Shown here piece by piece: positions 1 to 6,283 of a stretch of 10,188 nucleotides of DNA. A program made the position numbers and the translations under genes. The notes beneath the pieces were generated by a model. The model did not search any database. It had not been told where the DNA came from and worked only from the letters and a program-made list of their open reading frames with translations. The first letter of the stretch is position 1, and each line of letters opens with the position of its first letter. Origin of the DNA: Dehalococcoidia bacterium UBA1123. GTDB lineage: Bacteria; Chloroflexota; Dehalococcoidia; Lucifugimonadales; UBA1123. The stretch is taken from positions 1 through 10,188 of the forward strand of contig DCAW01000089.1 of NCBI GenBank assembly GCA_002313895.1, in the 5' to 3' direction.

Positions 1-135
1 CGAATTCGGGTCAGGCGAACGAGATGTCTCTGTCCTTAGATTTCAACAACATTACCGTGTATCTCAAGGGACCGTCCCCTATATTCTCATTGCCATCACC
101 CCCTGAAACTCAAAAGATTCTACCACGTTGCATGG

Positions 136-1290
136 GTGCGACAAGAGTCAGGATTCAACGCAATATACCGGAACAGCATCGAGATCGGTGTCGCAGGACT
201 TCCCACAGGCGCATTGGACATTGATGATGGCGGTCTGTGGTTGGGACAGACGCAGTCCGCGGTGGGCAGTTTCTCTCCCGGCGCCAACTGTCTGTGCAGG
301 CTCGATGAGACTGCCCTTCACGATGATGATCTGGGCCAGAAGGAGATCAACCGGCGATACTTTCTGACTAGCCGCCTCAAGGAACTAGAGCGCGAGGGCC
401 TTCAGACCAATATGGCAAGCACCAAACTCGACGATAAGGAGGCGCTGGTCAACGCCCGGTTAGACGCTCTGGAAGTTCAGCTCGCGGCCAACCAGAATGC
501 TTTGTTGGACCGTTTTCAGAATATCGATGACTTCTTGGACGACCTAAGCGATTTCATCTTCGACATCCACGTGGTGGACGATATGGACATGGAGATTACG
601 GCCTGTCTCAATCTTGGTGGGACCGCAGGTCTGATGATTGCGCCAGCTACAGCGGCGGACTCCAAGGTGGTGCGAATCGTGGGCGTCAATGCTTATGGCA
701 ACGGAGCAATGGTCTCACCGGCGACTAAAGCACAGCTTGGTTTTGGATTTGAAGCTGGAGCCGAGGTGGGCATCGAGGCTACGGTTTGCCTGGGCGGCAT
801 AAACGTCAGGCAGACAGAGGTTGAAGGCGCAGCCGCTGATCTTCGGGACGCCGTCAACAGTTTGGCTCAGAACCTGGGCCTGAGAGCGGCCTCCAACCTG
901 AAATCAGACATTGACGAACTAGAGAGCATCAACATAAGCACCGACCCAACGGATTTGCTCAACGGCCCGCCGGACTTTATCAACGCCCTGTTTCTGCCGG
1001 GTAACGTTAAGACGGTGTTCAACGCAATCGGGGACATCGTACCGACGTCGCTGTCGGACCTCGAACGGTGCGGAGCGTCCGGTCCATTCGCTTCGATAAC
1101 AAGTGTCACCTGCGGCCAGGCCAACGACCCGTTGGACACTTTGAACCTGATAAAGACTGTCGTCAGCACCATTGAGGGCGCGTTCATCGCCAATGCAAAC
1201 TTGGCTAGAGACGCTGTCAACGCAAACGTTGCGGGCGTTCAAGGCACGGTAAGCTCTATTTTGACCAGGGTCAACGAACTTCCAACCTAA
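136..1290 (+). CDS. hypothetical protein with helical segment and Gly/Ala-rich middle; 5' end uncertain
   Basis: I do not recognise a family. From the GTG at 136 the frame encodes 384 residues. Residues about 68-145 are charged and helix- or coiled-coil-like, with many Leu/Asp/Glu/Lys and the motif FLDDLSDFIFDIHVVDD. Residues about 155-225 are Gly/Ala/Val-rich and look like beta strands. Residues about 230-384 are again helical, with ISTDPTDLLNGPPDFINALF and a C-terminal Ala/Asn-rich helix ending NELPT. There is no signal peptide or membrane segment. Codon choice looks coding throughout. The start is weak: no Shine-Dalgarno precedes the GTG, and a stop in the same frame lies at 37-39. The true start could be internal (ATG at 412, also without a good ribosome site), or the gene could be a 5'-broken remnant of a longer secreted or surface protein. 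A terminator-like hairpin cluster follows. Confident that it is coding, not what it does. Confidence 0.6.
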   Translation: MRQESGFNAIYRNSIEIGVAGLPTGALDIDDGGLWLGQTQSAVGSFSPGANCLCRLDETALHDDDLGQKEINRRYFLTSRLKELEREGLQTNMASTKLDDKEALVNARLDALEVQLAANQNALLDRFQNIDDFLDDLSDFIFDIHVVDDMDMEITACLNLGGTAGLMIAPATAADSKVVRIVGVNAYGNGAMVSPATKAQLGFGFEAGAEVGIEATVCLGGINVRQTEVEGAAADLRDAVNSLAQNLGLRAASNLKSDIDELESINISTDPTDLLNGPPDFINALFLPGNVKTVFNAIGDIVPTSLSDLERCGASGPFASITSVTCGQANDPLDTLNLIKTVVSTIEGAFIANANLARDAVNANVAGVQGTVSSILTRVNELPT

Positions 1291-1321
1291 GGCCTGACCG
1301 GACCTCGGGGTATCCAGGGGC

Positions 1322-1344
1322 CTAAGGGGCCAAGCGGCCCTTAG
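1322..1344 (+). other. strong GC-rich stem-loop after the hypothetical gene
   Basis: CTAAGGGGCC at 1322-1331 pairs with GGCCCTTAG at 1336-1344 across the loop AAGC, giving nine base pairs with one bulged G. It begins 31 nt after the stop codon at 1290. No T-run follows, so by itself it is not a classical intrinsic terminator. It could protect the 3' end or act together with the next two hairpins. Confidence 0.5.
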
Positions 1345-1358
1345 CAAGGTTCGACGAT

Positions 1359-1377
1359 CCTGAGCCAAGCTCTCAGG
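1359..1377 (+). other. second stem-loop of a three-hairpin cluster
   Basis: CCTGAG (1359-1364) and CTCAGG (1372-1377) form a perfect six-pair stem around a seven-base loop. It sits 14 nt after the first hairpin and 2 nt before the third. It is short and could be chance alone, but its position in a run of three makes it worth recording. Confidence 0.35.
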
Positions 1378-1379
1378 CG

Positions 1380-1414
1380 GGCATCCCGAATCATTAGGAT
1401 GCCTGTCTTTGTTT
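1380..1414 (+). terminator. probable intrinsic terminator
   Basis: GGCATCC (1380-1386) pairs perfectly with GGATGCC (1397-1403) across a ten-base loop. The T-rich stretch TGTCTTTGTTT (1404-1414) follows directly. It lies between the hypothetical gene and the promoter of the next gene, where termination would be expected. The T-run is interrupted and the loop is long, so the strength is uncertain. Confidence 0.5.
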
Positions 1415-1461
1415 CGTTAAGCGAATTGAGGTCTGAATAGAGGATAGCCGAACAGCGCCTC

Positions 1462-1470
1462 TGTTATGAT
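1462..1470 (+). promoter_or_regulatory. extended -10 promoter for the PEP-utilizing protein gene
   Basis: TGTTATGAT is a TGn motif joined to TATGAT, which matches TATAAT at five of six positions. It lies 36 nt before the ATG at 1507 and just after the terminator-like hairpin. No good -35 is visible at 17 bp, as is usual for extended -10 promoters. Predicted transcription start is about 1477, giving a leader of about 30 nt. Confidence 0.45.
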
Positions 1471-1506
1471 TTTACAGACTCCCACATGCCAGAGGTTTGA
1501 CACTCG

Positions 1507-3087
1507 ATGCCCGAATCCACCGACCAGTTTCCCGTGACATGGGATGATCCTTCCGACGCCCTGCGGCACTGGGAGTTCGATCCCATGCACGCCCCGGATG
1601 TGATCACGCCACTGGGATTCGAGCTTCTGGATGAGCAATTCCTGAAGGGTTTCGGGCTGGGCACTGACGTGCGGTTGGTCAATCACTATATGTTCATGCA
1701 TGTGGAACTTGACGCAACTCCGCCACCTCGGTCATTCGAGGATATGCTGAAAGGTCTGGCGGCAGCGTGGCCCCAGTGGCAGAATCGAATACTGCCTGAA
1801 GTCGAGCGTTATATCCAGCGCTATCGCACGACAGATTTCGACGCGATGTCTAATGCTGATCTGTCGAGCGAGATCGACAGGTTGCTTGAGACACGCAAGC
1901 GTCAGGGCCAGCTTCACACCCAGGCCGTGATGCCGTGGTTCGGAGCCATGAATCTCCTGCTGGACGCCTTCCGCAAGCTGACTCAAGGAAGTTTCCTCGA
2001 CGCAACTCGGCTGGTGCAGGGTCACGGCAACAAGAGTGTCGAGGCCGGTCGAAAGCTGTGGAAGTTGAGCAGGGTTGCCGACTCTATACCTGCGGTTCGA
2101 GAACGCATTCTTGATGTGACTCCCGAAACCGCCCGGCAAACCCTTGAAGCGCTGGAATCCGATCCAGATGGCCGATTGTTCCTGAGTGCCTTCTCCAAAT
2201 ACCTCGACGACTATGGTTGGAGATCGGATCTGTTCGATTTCTCAATGCCAACCTGGGCAGAGAACCCTTCGATTCCCCTCAGCCAGTTGCGCGCGTACCT
2301 GGAGATGGAGGATTATGACCCCGACCGAGAGCTGGACCGCCAGCGACACGAGCGCGATCAGGCTATTCAGGTTACGCTGGCAGTCGTCGAACCCGAGGAC
2401 CGTCGGCGGTTCGAGGACGTTTTGGAGGTCGCGACCAATCTATCTCCCCTCCAGGAAGATCATAATTTCTATATCGACCAGCGTCTGGCCTTCACGCCTC
2501 GACGGTTGGTTCTCGCCATTGGACGGCGTTTGACTTCGAATGGGCATATCGACGAGCCGCCGGACGTGTTCTACCTGCACGTGTCTCATGTGCGCGCCGC
2601 GTTGAACTCAGAGAGCGATGATTATCGAGACGTTGTTGAGGCACACAAGAAAGACATGGCGCGCTGGGCAGAGGCGAAGCCTCCAACTTATATAGGCGCC
2701 CCTCGCCCAACCGGAATCTCAGGATTTTCGCTTTTCGATGGACGTAATCACTTCCGAGCCGACCAGCCCAACGTGCTGAGAGGAAACCCAAGCTCTCCAG
2801 GGACGGCCAGCGGCCCAGCCCGAATACTGATGAATCTTAGCCAGGCCGACCGCCTGAAACCCGGCGACGTGTTGGTGGCGAGGACCACCATGCCCGCCTG
2901 GACTCCCTTGTTCGGAGTCGCCAGCGCCATCGTCGTCGAGACAGGAGGAATTTTGAGCCACGCAGCCGTCACCGCCAGAGAGTATGGCATACCCGCCGTT
3001 TTGGGAGTGGCGAACGCAACAACCGCTATCCGCGACGGCCAGCTTCTGGAAGTGTCCGGCTCCGAGGGCAGGATACGCATCCTCTGA
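1507..3087 (+). CDS. PEP-utilizing enzyme, mobile (swivelling phosphohistidine) domain protein without ATP-grasp domain
   Basis: 526 residues. The C-terminal part (about 435-526) is a PEP-utilizing mobile domain. It contains a SSPGTASGPARI-type entry, GDVLVARTTMPAWTPLF, and the signature GGILSHAAVTAREYGIPAVLG, with the expected phospho-acceptor His485. In PEP synthase, pyruvate phosphate dikinase and rifampin phosphotransferase this histidine shuttles phosphate between the ATP site and the substrate site. Residues 1-430 are mostly helical and acidic/aromatic. They resemble in layout the substrate-binding middle part of rifampin phosphotransferase, or the large subunit of phenylphosphate synthase, more than a PEP barrel. 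Neither an N-terminal ATP-grasp domain nor a C-terminal PEP-binding barrel is present. A separately encoded ATP-binding partner is therefore likely, and none is in this window. The substrate cannot be named. ATG start with AGAGG 11 nt upstream. Confidence 0.85.
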   Translation: MPESTDQFPVTWDDPSDALRHWEFDPMHAPDVITPLGFELLDEQFLKGFGLGTDVRLVNHYMFMHVELDATPPPRSFEDMLKGLAAAWPQWQNRILPEVERYIQRYRTTDFDAMSNADLSSEIDRLLETRKRQGQLHTQAVMPWFGAMNLLLDAFRKLTQGSFLDATRLVQGHGNKSVEAGRKLWKLSRVADSIPAVRERILDVTPETARQTLEALESDPDGRLFLSAFSKYLDDYGWRSDLFDFSMPTWAENPSIPLSQLRAYLEMEDYDPDRELDRQRHERDQAIQVTLAVVEPEDRRRFEDVLEVATNLSPLQEDHNFYIDQRLAFTPRRLVLAIGRRLTSNGHIDEPPDVFYLHVSHVRAALNSESDDYRDVVEAHKKDMARWAEAKPPTYIGAPRPTGISGFSLFDGRNHFRADQPNVLRGNPSSPGTASGPARILMNLSQADRLKPGDVLVARTTMPAWTPLFGVASAIVVETGGILSHAAVTAREYGIPAVLGVANATTAIRDGQLLEVSGSEGRIRIL

Positions 3088-3122
3088 TCGGATCATACAT
3101 CAACGCGTCCTCCAATCCAAAG

Positions 3123-3131
3123 TGATAAAAT
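3123..3131 (+). promoter_or_regulatory. extended -10 promoter for the CoA-transferase gene
   Basis: TGATAAAAT is a TGn motif followed by TAAAAT (five of six to TATAAT), placed in the 72-nt gap after the preceding stop. Predicted start near 3138 leaves a leader of about 22 nt. It resembles the promoter at 1462-1470, suggesting that each gene here is transcribed on its own. Confidence 0.45.
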
Positions 3132-3148
3132 CTCGAAAAGTTTCGGTT

Positions 3149-3156
3149 GGAGGTGA
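3149..3156 (+). promoter_or_regulatory. near-ideal Shine-Dalgarno that fixes a TTG start
   Basis: GGAGGTGA is fully complementary to the usual 3' end of 16S rRNA. GGAGG ends 6 nt before the TTG at 3160. The site selects this TTG and not any ATG, and the resulting N-terminus aligns with the start of the CoA-transferase fold. Confidence 0.75.
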
Positions 3157-3159
3157 ACA

Positions 3160-4266
3160 TTGGCAGGCGCTCTTTGCCCATATCGGATTCTAGAGTTCGG
3201 CGGACACGTGGCCGGCGCGGCTCTTGGGATGCTGCTAGCCGACCAGGGAGCCGAGGTGGTGAAAATCGAGCCGGCCGAGGGCGACCCTCTTCGAGGCCAT
3301 CCTGCCTTCTCCGTCTGGAACCGGGGCAAGAAGTCCGTAGTGTTGGCCCTTGAGCAGGAACGAGACGCGAGTGTCCTCAACGCGATTATTCGATCATCGG
3401 ACGTCCTGATCGAGAGTTTTCTGTCCAGCGACGACAGGGTATGGCCCGACTATCGGGCCGCGCGATACCTGAACCGCGATATCATATATGCTTCTCTGCC
3501 TGGCTTCGACACCGACCATCCTGGGAACGGCATGGCAGGGTTGGAAACGATCATCGGAGCCTCGACCGGCATCTACGCCGACCGCAGCCCGGATGGGACA
3601 ACCGGCCCCAGTTTCATATCTTTGCCTTACGCCAGCATTTTCGGAGCGATGGTCGCCGCGCCGGCCATCACCGCCGCGCTGTTTCATCGCGCTCGCACTG
3701 GCGAAGGCCAGCAGATCACGGTTCCCCTGTACAACGCCATGTTCACCGCTATGGGGGCGTCGCTGGTCAGCCGGCCCGACGTCCCATCAACCCCAGCCGC
3801 AATGTCTCCCGTGATCGGGAGGTTCTATCAGTGCAGGGACGACCGCTGGGTGAATATAAACGCTGGATACGAACGCGCCATTCGCCCGATGCTCCAAGCT
3901 CTGGGGCATCCTGAATGGTTCGACCCGATCACTGCCCCTCGACTCCGAGATGACGCGGATGAGCGGCGCGTCTGGGAGGAAAAATTCTCAGCCGTCTGGC
4001 GACACAGGACCGCTCTAGAGTGGGAGCGCATCATGGAGCAGGCCGGCGTCCCATGCACCATGTGCCGGACAATCGAGGAATGGATGGATACAGCCCACGC
4101 CCAGGAATCCGGCGCCGTGGTTCAACTGAACGACCCTGCGTTTGGCCCTATGCGTCAGGTGGGCATACAGGTGCGGCTTAGCGAAACGGCAGGCGAAATT
4201 AGCGGCCCCGCTCCCAACCTCGGACAGCACACGGAGGCGGTGATGGCCGACCTCCCGTCTTCGTGA
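3160..4266 (+). CDS. class III CoA-transferase (CaiB/BaiF family), catalytic Asp replaced by Asn
   Basis: 368 residues, slightly short for the family (about 390-430). The family moves CoA between carboxylic acids in the cytoplasm, or racemises acyl-CoAs in the AMACR branch. The N-terminus has the nucleotide-like fold: YRILEFGGHVAGA, MLLADQGAEVVKIEPAEGDPLR (about 24-45) and WNRGKKSVVL (53-62). The middle has PGFD...GLETIIGASTG and ALFHRARTGEGQ (174-184). The C-terminus has GVPCTMCRTIEE, a DPAFGPMRQVG strand and GPAPNLGQHTEAV. In formyl-CoA transferase the catalytic Asp169 lies nine residues after the GxGQ motif's first Gly-X-Gly (SMQDAV). Here the aligned stretch is VPLYNAM, so Asn192 (codon AAC, 3733-3735) stands in its place. 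The protein may be inactive, use another residue, or have a different activity. TTG start with an excellent ribosome site. Family certain, substrate unknown. Confidence 0.9.
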   Translation: MAGALCPYRILEFGGHVAGAALGMLLADQGAEVVKIEPAEGDPLRGHPAFSVWNRGKKSVVLALEQERDASVLNAIIRSSDVLIESFLSSDDRVWPDYRAARYLNRDIIYASLPGFDTDHPGNGMAGLETIIGASTGIYADRSPDGTTGPSFISLPYASIFGAMVAAPAITAALFHRARTGEGQQITVPLYNAMFTAMGASLVSRPDVPSTPAAMSPVIGRFYQCRDDRWVNINAGYERAIRPMLQALGHPEWFDPITAPRLRDDADERRVWEEKFSAVWRHRTALEWERIMEQAGVPCTMCRTIEEWMDTAHAQESGAVVQLNDPAFGPMRQVGIQVRLSETAGEISGPAPNLGQHTEAVMADLPSS

Positions 4267-4268
4267 AC

Positions 4269-4302
4269 TCGACATCTGAACTCGAATGGGCATGAATGTC
4301 GA
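4269..4302. repeat. short inverted repeat just after the CoA-transferase stop
   Basis: TCGACAT (4269-4275) and ATGTCGA (4296-4302) are perfect seven-base arms separated by 20 nt, starting 2 nt after the stop codon. A run of CGAA units follows (about 4300-4317). No T-run is present, so it is at best a weak 3'-end hairpin or a protein-binding dyad. Confidence 0.3.
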
Positions 4303-4353
4303 ACGAACGAATCGAAACGAGCGTTATTCTCAGCGCCAGTCAGGGAGATTCCA

Positions 4354-4866
4354 GTGGTTGAGTTAGCCATTTCAGACTTGAGTGTCAATCCGGTTGAATT
4401 CTGGATGAGCCGGCGCCTGCTTCTGACTGCTGGCGTTCTTGAAGACTTCAATATGATGCCTGTGGGATTCGGCTCCATAGGCATGCTTTGGAGCAAGCCG
4501 GTTGTTCAGGTGGCGGTGCGTCCTTATCGACATACACGTAATTATCTCGACAAATCGGACTCGTTTACTCTGAGTTCATTCTCCGAGAAATACGCCGACG
4601 ACATCGAGATTCTGGGCAGCTTGTCTGGCAAGGAATTAGACATACTAAGCAAGACGCGCCTGACTGTGATGGCTTCGGAATCTGTGCAATCGCCTTCGTA
4701 CAATGAGGCAGGCCTGGTCATTGAATGCAGGAAGGTTTTACATCAGGATATCTCGCCTGAAGGATTCGTTGACGCTGAAATGCTCAAGGAGAATTATCCT
4801 TCGCCTGAAGAATTTTACAGGGTTTATTATGGCGAAATCTCGGCAATGCGACAGAGCCGTGATTGA
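4354..4866 (+). CDS. flavin reductase-like (FMN-binding split barrel) family protein
   Basis: 170 residues. The stretch MMPVGFGSIGMLWSKPVVQV (about 34-53), then VRPYRHTRNYLDKSDSFTLS, is the hallmark of the flavin-reductase-like split-barrel family. In these proteins, residues in and after the TxGWG/GFGSIG loop contact FMN. The C-terminal half has GKELDILSKTRLT, an ECRKVLHQDISPEGF strand and YPSPEEFYRVYYGEI, which match the short subfamily of about 170-190 residues. Members supply reduced flavin to monooxygenases or act as FMN-dependent oxidoreductases; no monooxygenase partner is visible here. GTG start preceded by GGGAG (4343-4347) at 6 nt. The gene lies 87 nt downstream of the CoA-transferase. 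Family is sure, substrate is not. Confidence 0.85.
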   Translation: MVELAISDLSVNPVEFWMSRRLLLTAGVLEDFNMMPVGFGSIGMLWSKPVVQVAVRPYRHTRNYLDKSDSFTLSSFSEKYADDIEILGSLSGKELDILSKTRLTVMASESVQSPSYNEAGLVIECRKVLHQDISPEGFVDAEMLKENYPSPEEFYRVYYGEISAMRQSRD

Positions 4867-4904
4867 CGAATCCATAGCCTTGTCATCAGAATCTGGAATC
4901 TTTG

Positions 4905-4917
4905 TCCTAGAATAGGA
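4905..4917. promoter_or_regulatory. small perfect dyad in the leader of the maleylpyruvate-isomerase-like gene
   Basis: TCCTA-GAA-TAGGA is a 13-bp perfect dyad. It overlaps two -10-like hexamers (TAGAAT at 4908-4913 and TAGGAT at 4913-4918) about 40 nt before the ATG at 4956. It could be an operator over a promoter. No well-spaced -35 is visible, so this is tentative. Confidence 0.22.
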
Positions 4918-4955
4918 TTTGACTACATCCCACCAAAAATAAATCGGAGGCCGCA

Positions 4956-5777
4956 ATGCAAAACTCACGCCGGGATCACATCGTCTCGTGTCTGGACATC
5001 GTCTGGGAATCTATGAGCGGATTGTGCGAGTCGTTCACCGAGGATCTGTGGAAGCGGGCTACGGACTGTCCTGGATGGTCTGTTCAAGACCAGCTATCCC
5101 ACATAACGGGGTCTGAATCTCGACTGGCCGGGAATCCGACGCTGGATCACACGCCCCCTGAGTCGCCTCACGTGAAGAACCAGATTGGCGCCTCCAACGA
5201 GGCGCATGTTGACTACCGCAGATCGCGGCCCGGCTCGAAAGTGCTGAAGGAGTTCAACAACGTTACAGCAAACCGTCGGGAAATGCTGAAGGACGTCACA
5301 GAGGATGATCTGGCGGTGGAGACTCAGAATCCCACAGGTTCAGGCACGGTGGCGGACGCCATGTACATCCGCATCTTCGATGCCTGGGTTCACGAGCAGG
5401 ACATCCGCAGGGCAGTGGGCACGGCTGGGCACTTCGAGGGGCTGGTGGCAGAGTACTCCATGAATCGCATGGCCGATGTGATGCCCTACGTAGTGGGACG
5501 CCGCGCCTCCGCACCGGACGGAACGACGGCATCATTCCAGATCACGGGGCTTTCGGGACTCACCATGTCGATAGGAGTCACTGATGGCCGAGCGTCGCGA
5601 CTGGGCTCAGAGCCGGACGAGCCAACAGTAACGCTGGTGATGGAGTCGGAGGTTTTTCTGAGATTGTGCTGCGGGCGTATCGACCCGGAAGAAGCTCTGA
5701 ATGCCGGAGCCGTCAAGATCGCTGGAAATCTCAGGCTGGGCGAGGCAATAGTCCAGCAGATGAACTATATGCCATAG
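4956..5777 (+). CDS. maleylpyruvate isomerase family / DinB-superfamily metal-binding protein
   Basis: 273 residues with the two-part layout of mycothiol-dependent maleylpyruvate isomerase relatives. An N-terminal four-helix DinB-type bundle (about 8-150) contains the typical FTEDLWKRATDCPGWSVQDQLSHITGSE, and a C-terminal SCP2-like alpha/beta domain runs from about 170 to 273. The predicted metal ligands are His49 (LSHIT), Asp142 and His146 (FDAWVHEQDIR), corresponding to His52, Glu144 and His148 of the corynebacterial enzyme; Asp at the second position is common in the wider family. The true enzyme isomerises maleylpyruvate in gentisate breakdown using mycothiol, but most family members have unknown substrates and may use other thiols. 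ATG start with GGAGG (4946-4950) at 5 nt. Its pairing with flavin-reductase and CoA-transferase genes fits small-molecule catabolism or detoxification. Confidence 0.85.
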   Translation: MQNSRRDHIVSCLDIVWESMSGLCESFTEDLWKRATDCPGWSVQDQLSHITGSESRLAGNPTLDHTPPESPHVKNQIGASNEAHVDYRRSRPGSKVLKEFNNVTANRREMLKDVTEDDLAVETQNPTGSGTVADAMYIRIFDAWVHEQDIRRAVGTAGHFEGLVAEYSMNRMADVMPYVVGRRASAPDGTTASFQITGLSGLTMSIGVTDGRASRLGSEPDEPTVTLVMESEVFLRLCCGRIDPEEALNAGAVKIAGNLRLGEAIVQQMNYMP

Positions 5778-5778
5778 A

Positions 5779-5793
5779 TGGTAGCGCCTACCA
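5779..5793 (+). other. tiny stem-loop directly after a stop codon
   Basis: TGGTAG-CGC-CTACCA is a perfect six-pair hairpin starting 2 nt after the stop of the preceding gene. No T-run follows. It may contribute to 3'-end formation together with the larger palindrome starting at 5802. Confidence 0.3.
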
Positions 5794-5801
5794 ACCACTG
5801 T

Positions 5802-5892
5802 CCATGCTGAGTCGCAACGAAGCATTTTGTCGAGCAGCGAGGCAGCGGTTGCCGAGCTGACACCAGAGTCTTCGAGACCCCTCTGAGAATGG
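5802..5892. repeat. palindromic dispersed repeat, copy 1 (decayed)
   Basis: The left arm is 5802-5831 (CCATGCTGAG...CGAAGCATTTTGTC). The right arm is 5861-5892 (CACCAGAGTCTTC...GAGAATGG). They surround 29 nt that hold an inner mini-stem GGCA/TGCC (about 5841-5853). The left arm matches the left arm of the copy at 7417-7446 at 24 of 30 positions by eye, in the same orientation. The right arm shares CCAGA-TCTTC and AGAATGG ends with that copy but has a different, 2-nt longer middle. The arms of this copy pair with each other less well than those of copy 2. It lies 24 nt past the end of the + strand gene at 5777 and 74 nt past the 3' end of the minus-strand zinc-ribbon gene, that is, between two converging genes. 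Confidence 0.7.
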
Positions 5893-5966
5893 AGAGCTTT
5901 GTGCGGCCTGCTGAAATCAGGTTGCCACAGCTATCCCCTGGTGGATTTGTGACGGGGTCGCATCGA

Positions 5967-6233
5967 CTAGCCCGCGTTCAGGTCGTAGAGAGATGGGCGC
6001 TCGTTGAGAACGCGGTCCTGCCACCACGCCGCACGGGACGGGGCGTGTATGAACGGTGAAATCGCCAACTTCGACTGTCCCAGACTGGCGTTAATTTCCC
6101 TTTGAACGTCCGCGGACACCTGTTGCTCCTGCCAACCGCAGGTCAGGCATGTGGGGCTATCTTCTGACGACGCCTAATAATCAATCACTGCGCCTTTGCA
6201 CCTGGGGCATGTTCCTGTTTGTATTGCTGTCAC
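5967..6233 (-). pseudogene. small zinc-ribbon protein gene interrupted by one in-frame TAG
   Basis: Read on the minus strand from GTG at 6233, the frame gives MTAIQTGTCPRCKGAVIDY, then TAG (6176-6174, codon 20), then continues in the same frame for 68 codons to TAG at 5969-5967. After the amber codon it reads ASSEDSPTCLTCGWQE and ends VLNERPSLYDLNAG. Cys9/Cys12 and Cys29/Cys32 make a C-x2-C-x16-C-x2-C zinc ribbon that spans the stop, which strongly argues that both sides belong to one gene. The remaining 50 residues are helix-compatible with a WW pair near residue 70. I do not know the function; small zinc ribbons often bind nucleic acid or act as accessory subunits. GGGGGAG (6244-6238) precedes the GTG at 4 nt, and an in-frame TGA further upstream limits the 5' end. 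A single C-to-T (CAG) or G-to-A (TGG) change would explain the stop. Recoding or a sequencing error are alternatives. Confidence 0.65.
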
Positions 6234-6283
6234 GTCGCTCCCCCTAGTTTTAGTGACTATCCGCTCAGGTAATCATTGGGGCC

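Noticed and set aside
2..106. Open frame from the window edge to TGA, ending VPYILIAITP
   Set aside because: Protein-like in feel and could be the end of an upstream gene, but 34 codons at a window edge with no motif are not enough to call.
1336..1377. tRNA-like word GGTTCGACGATCC with a nearby GCCA
   Set aside because: The T-arm stem does not pair properly and no acceptor, D or anticodon arms can be built around it; the bases belong to ordinary hairpins.
3085..3095. Palindrome TGATC-G-GATCA at the stop of the PEP-utilizing gene
   Set aside because: The one-base centre cannot form a hairpin loop and no T-run follows; probably chance.
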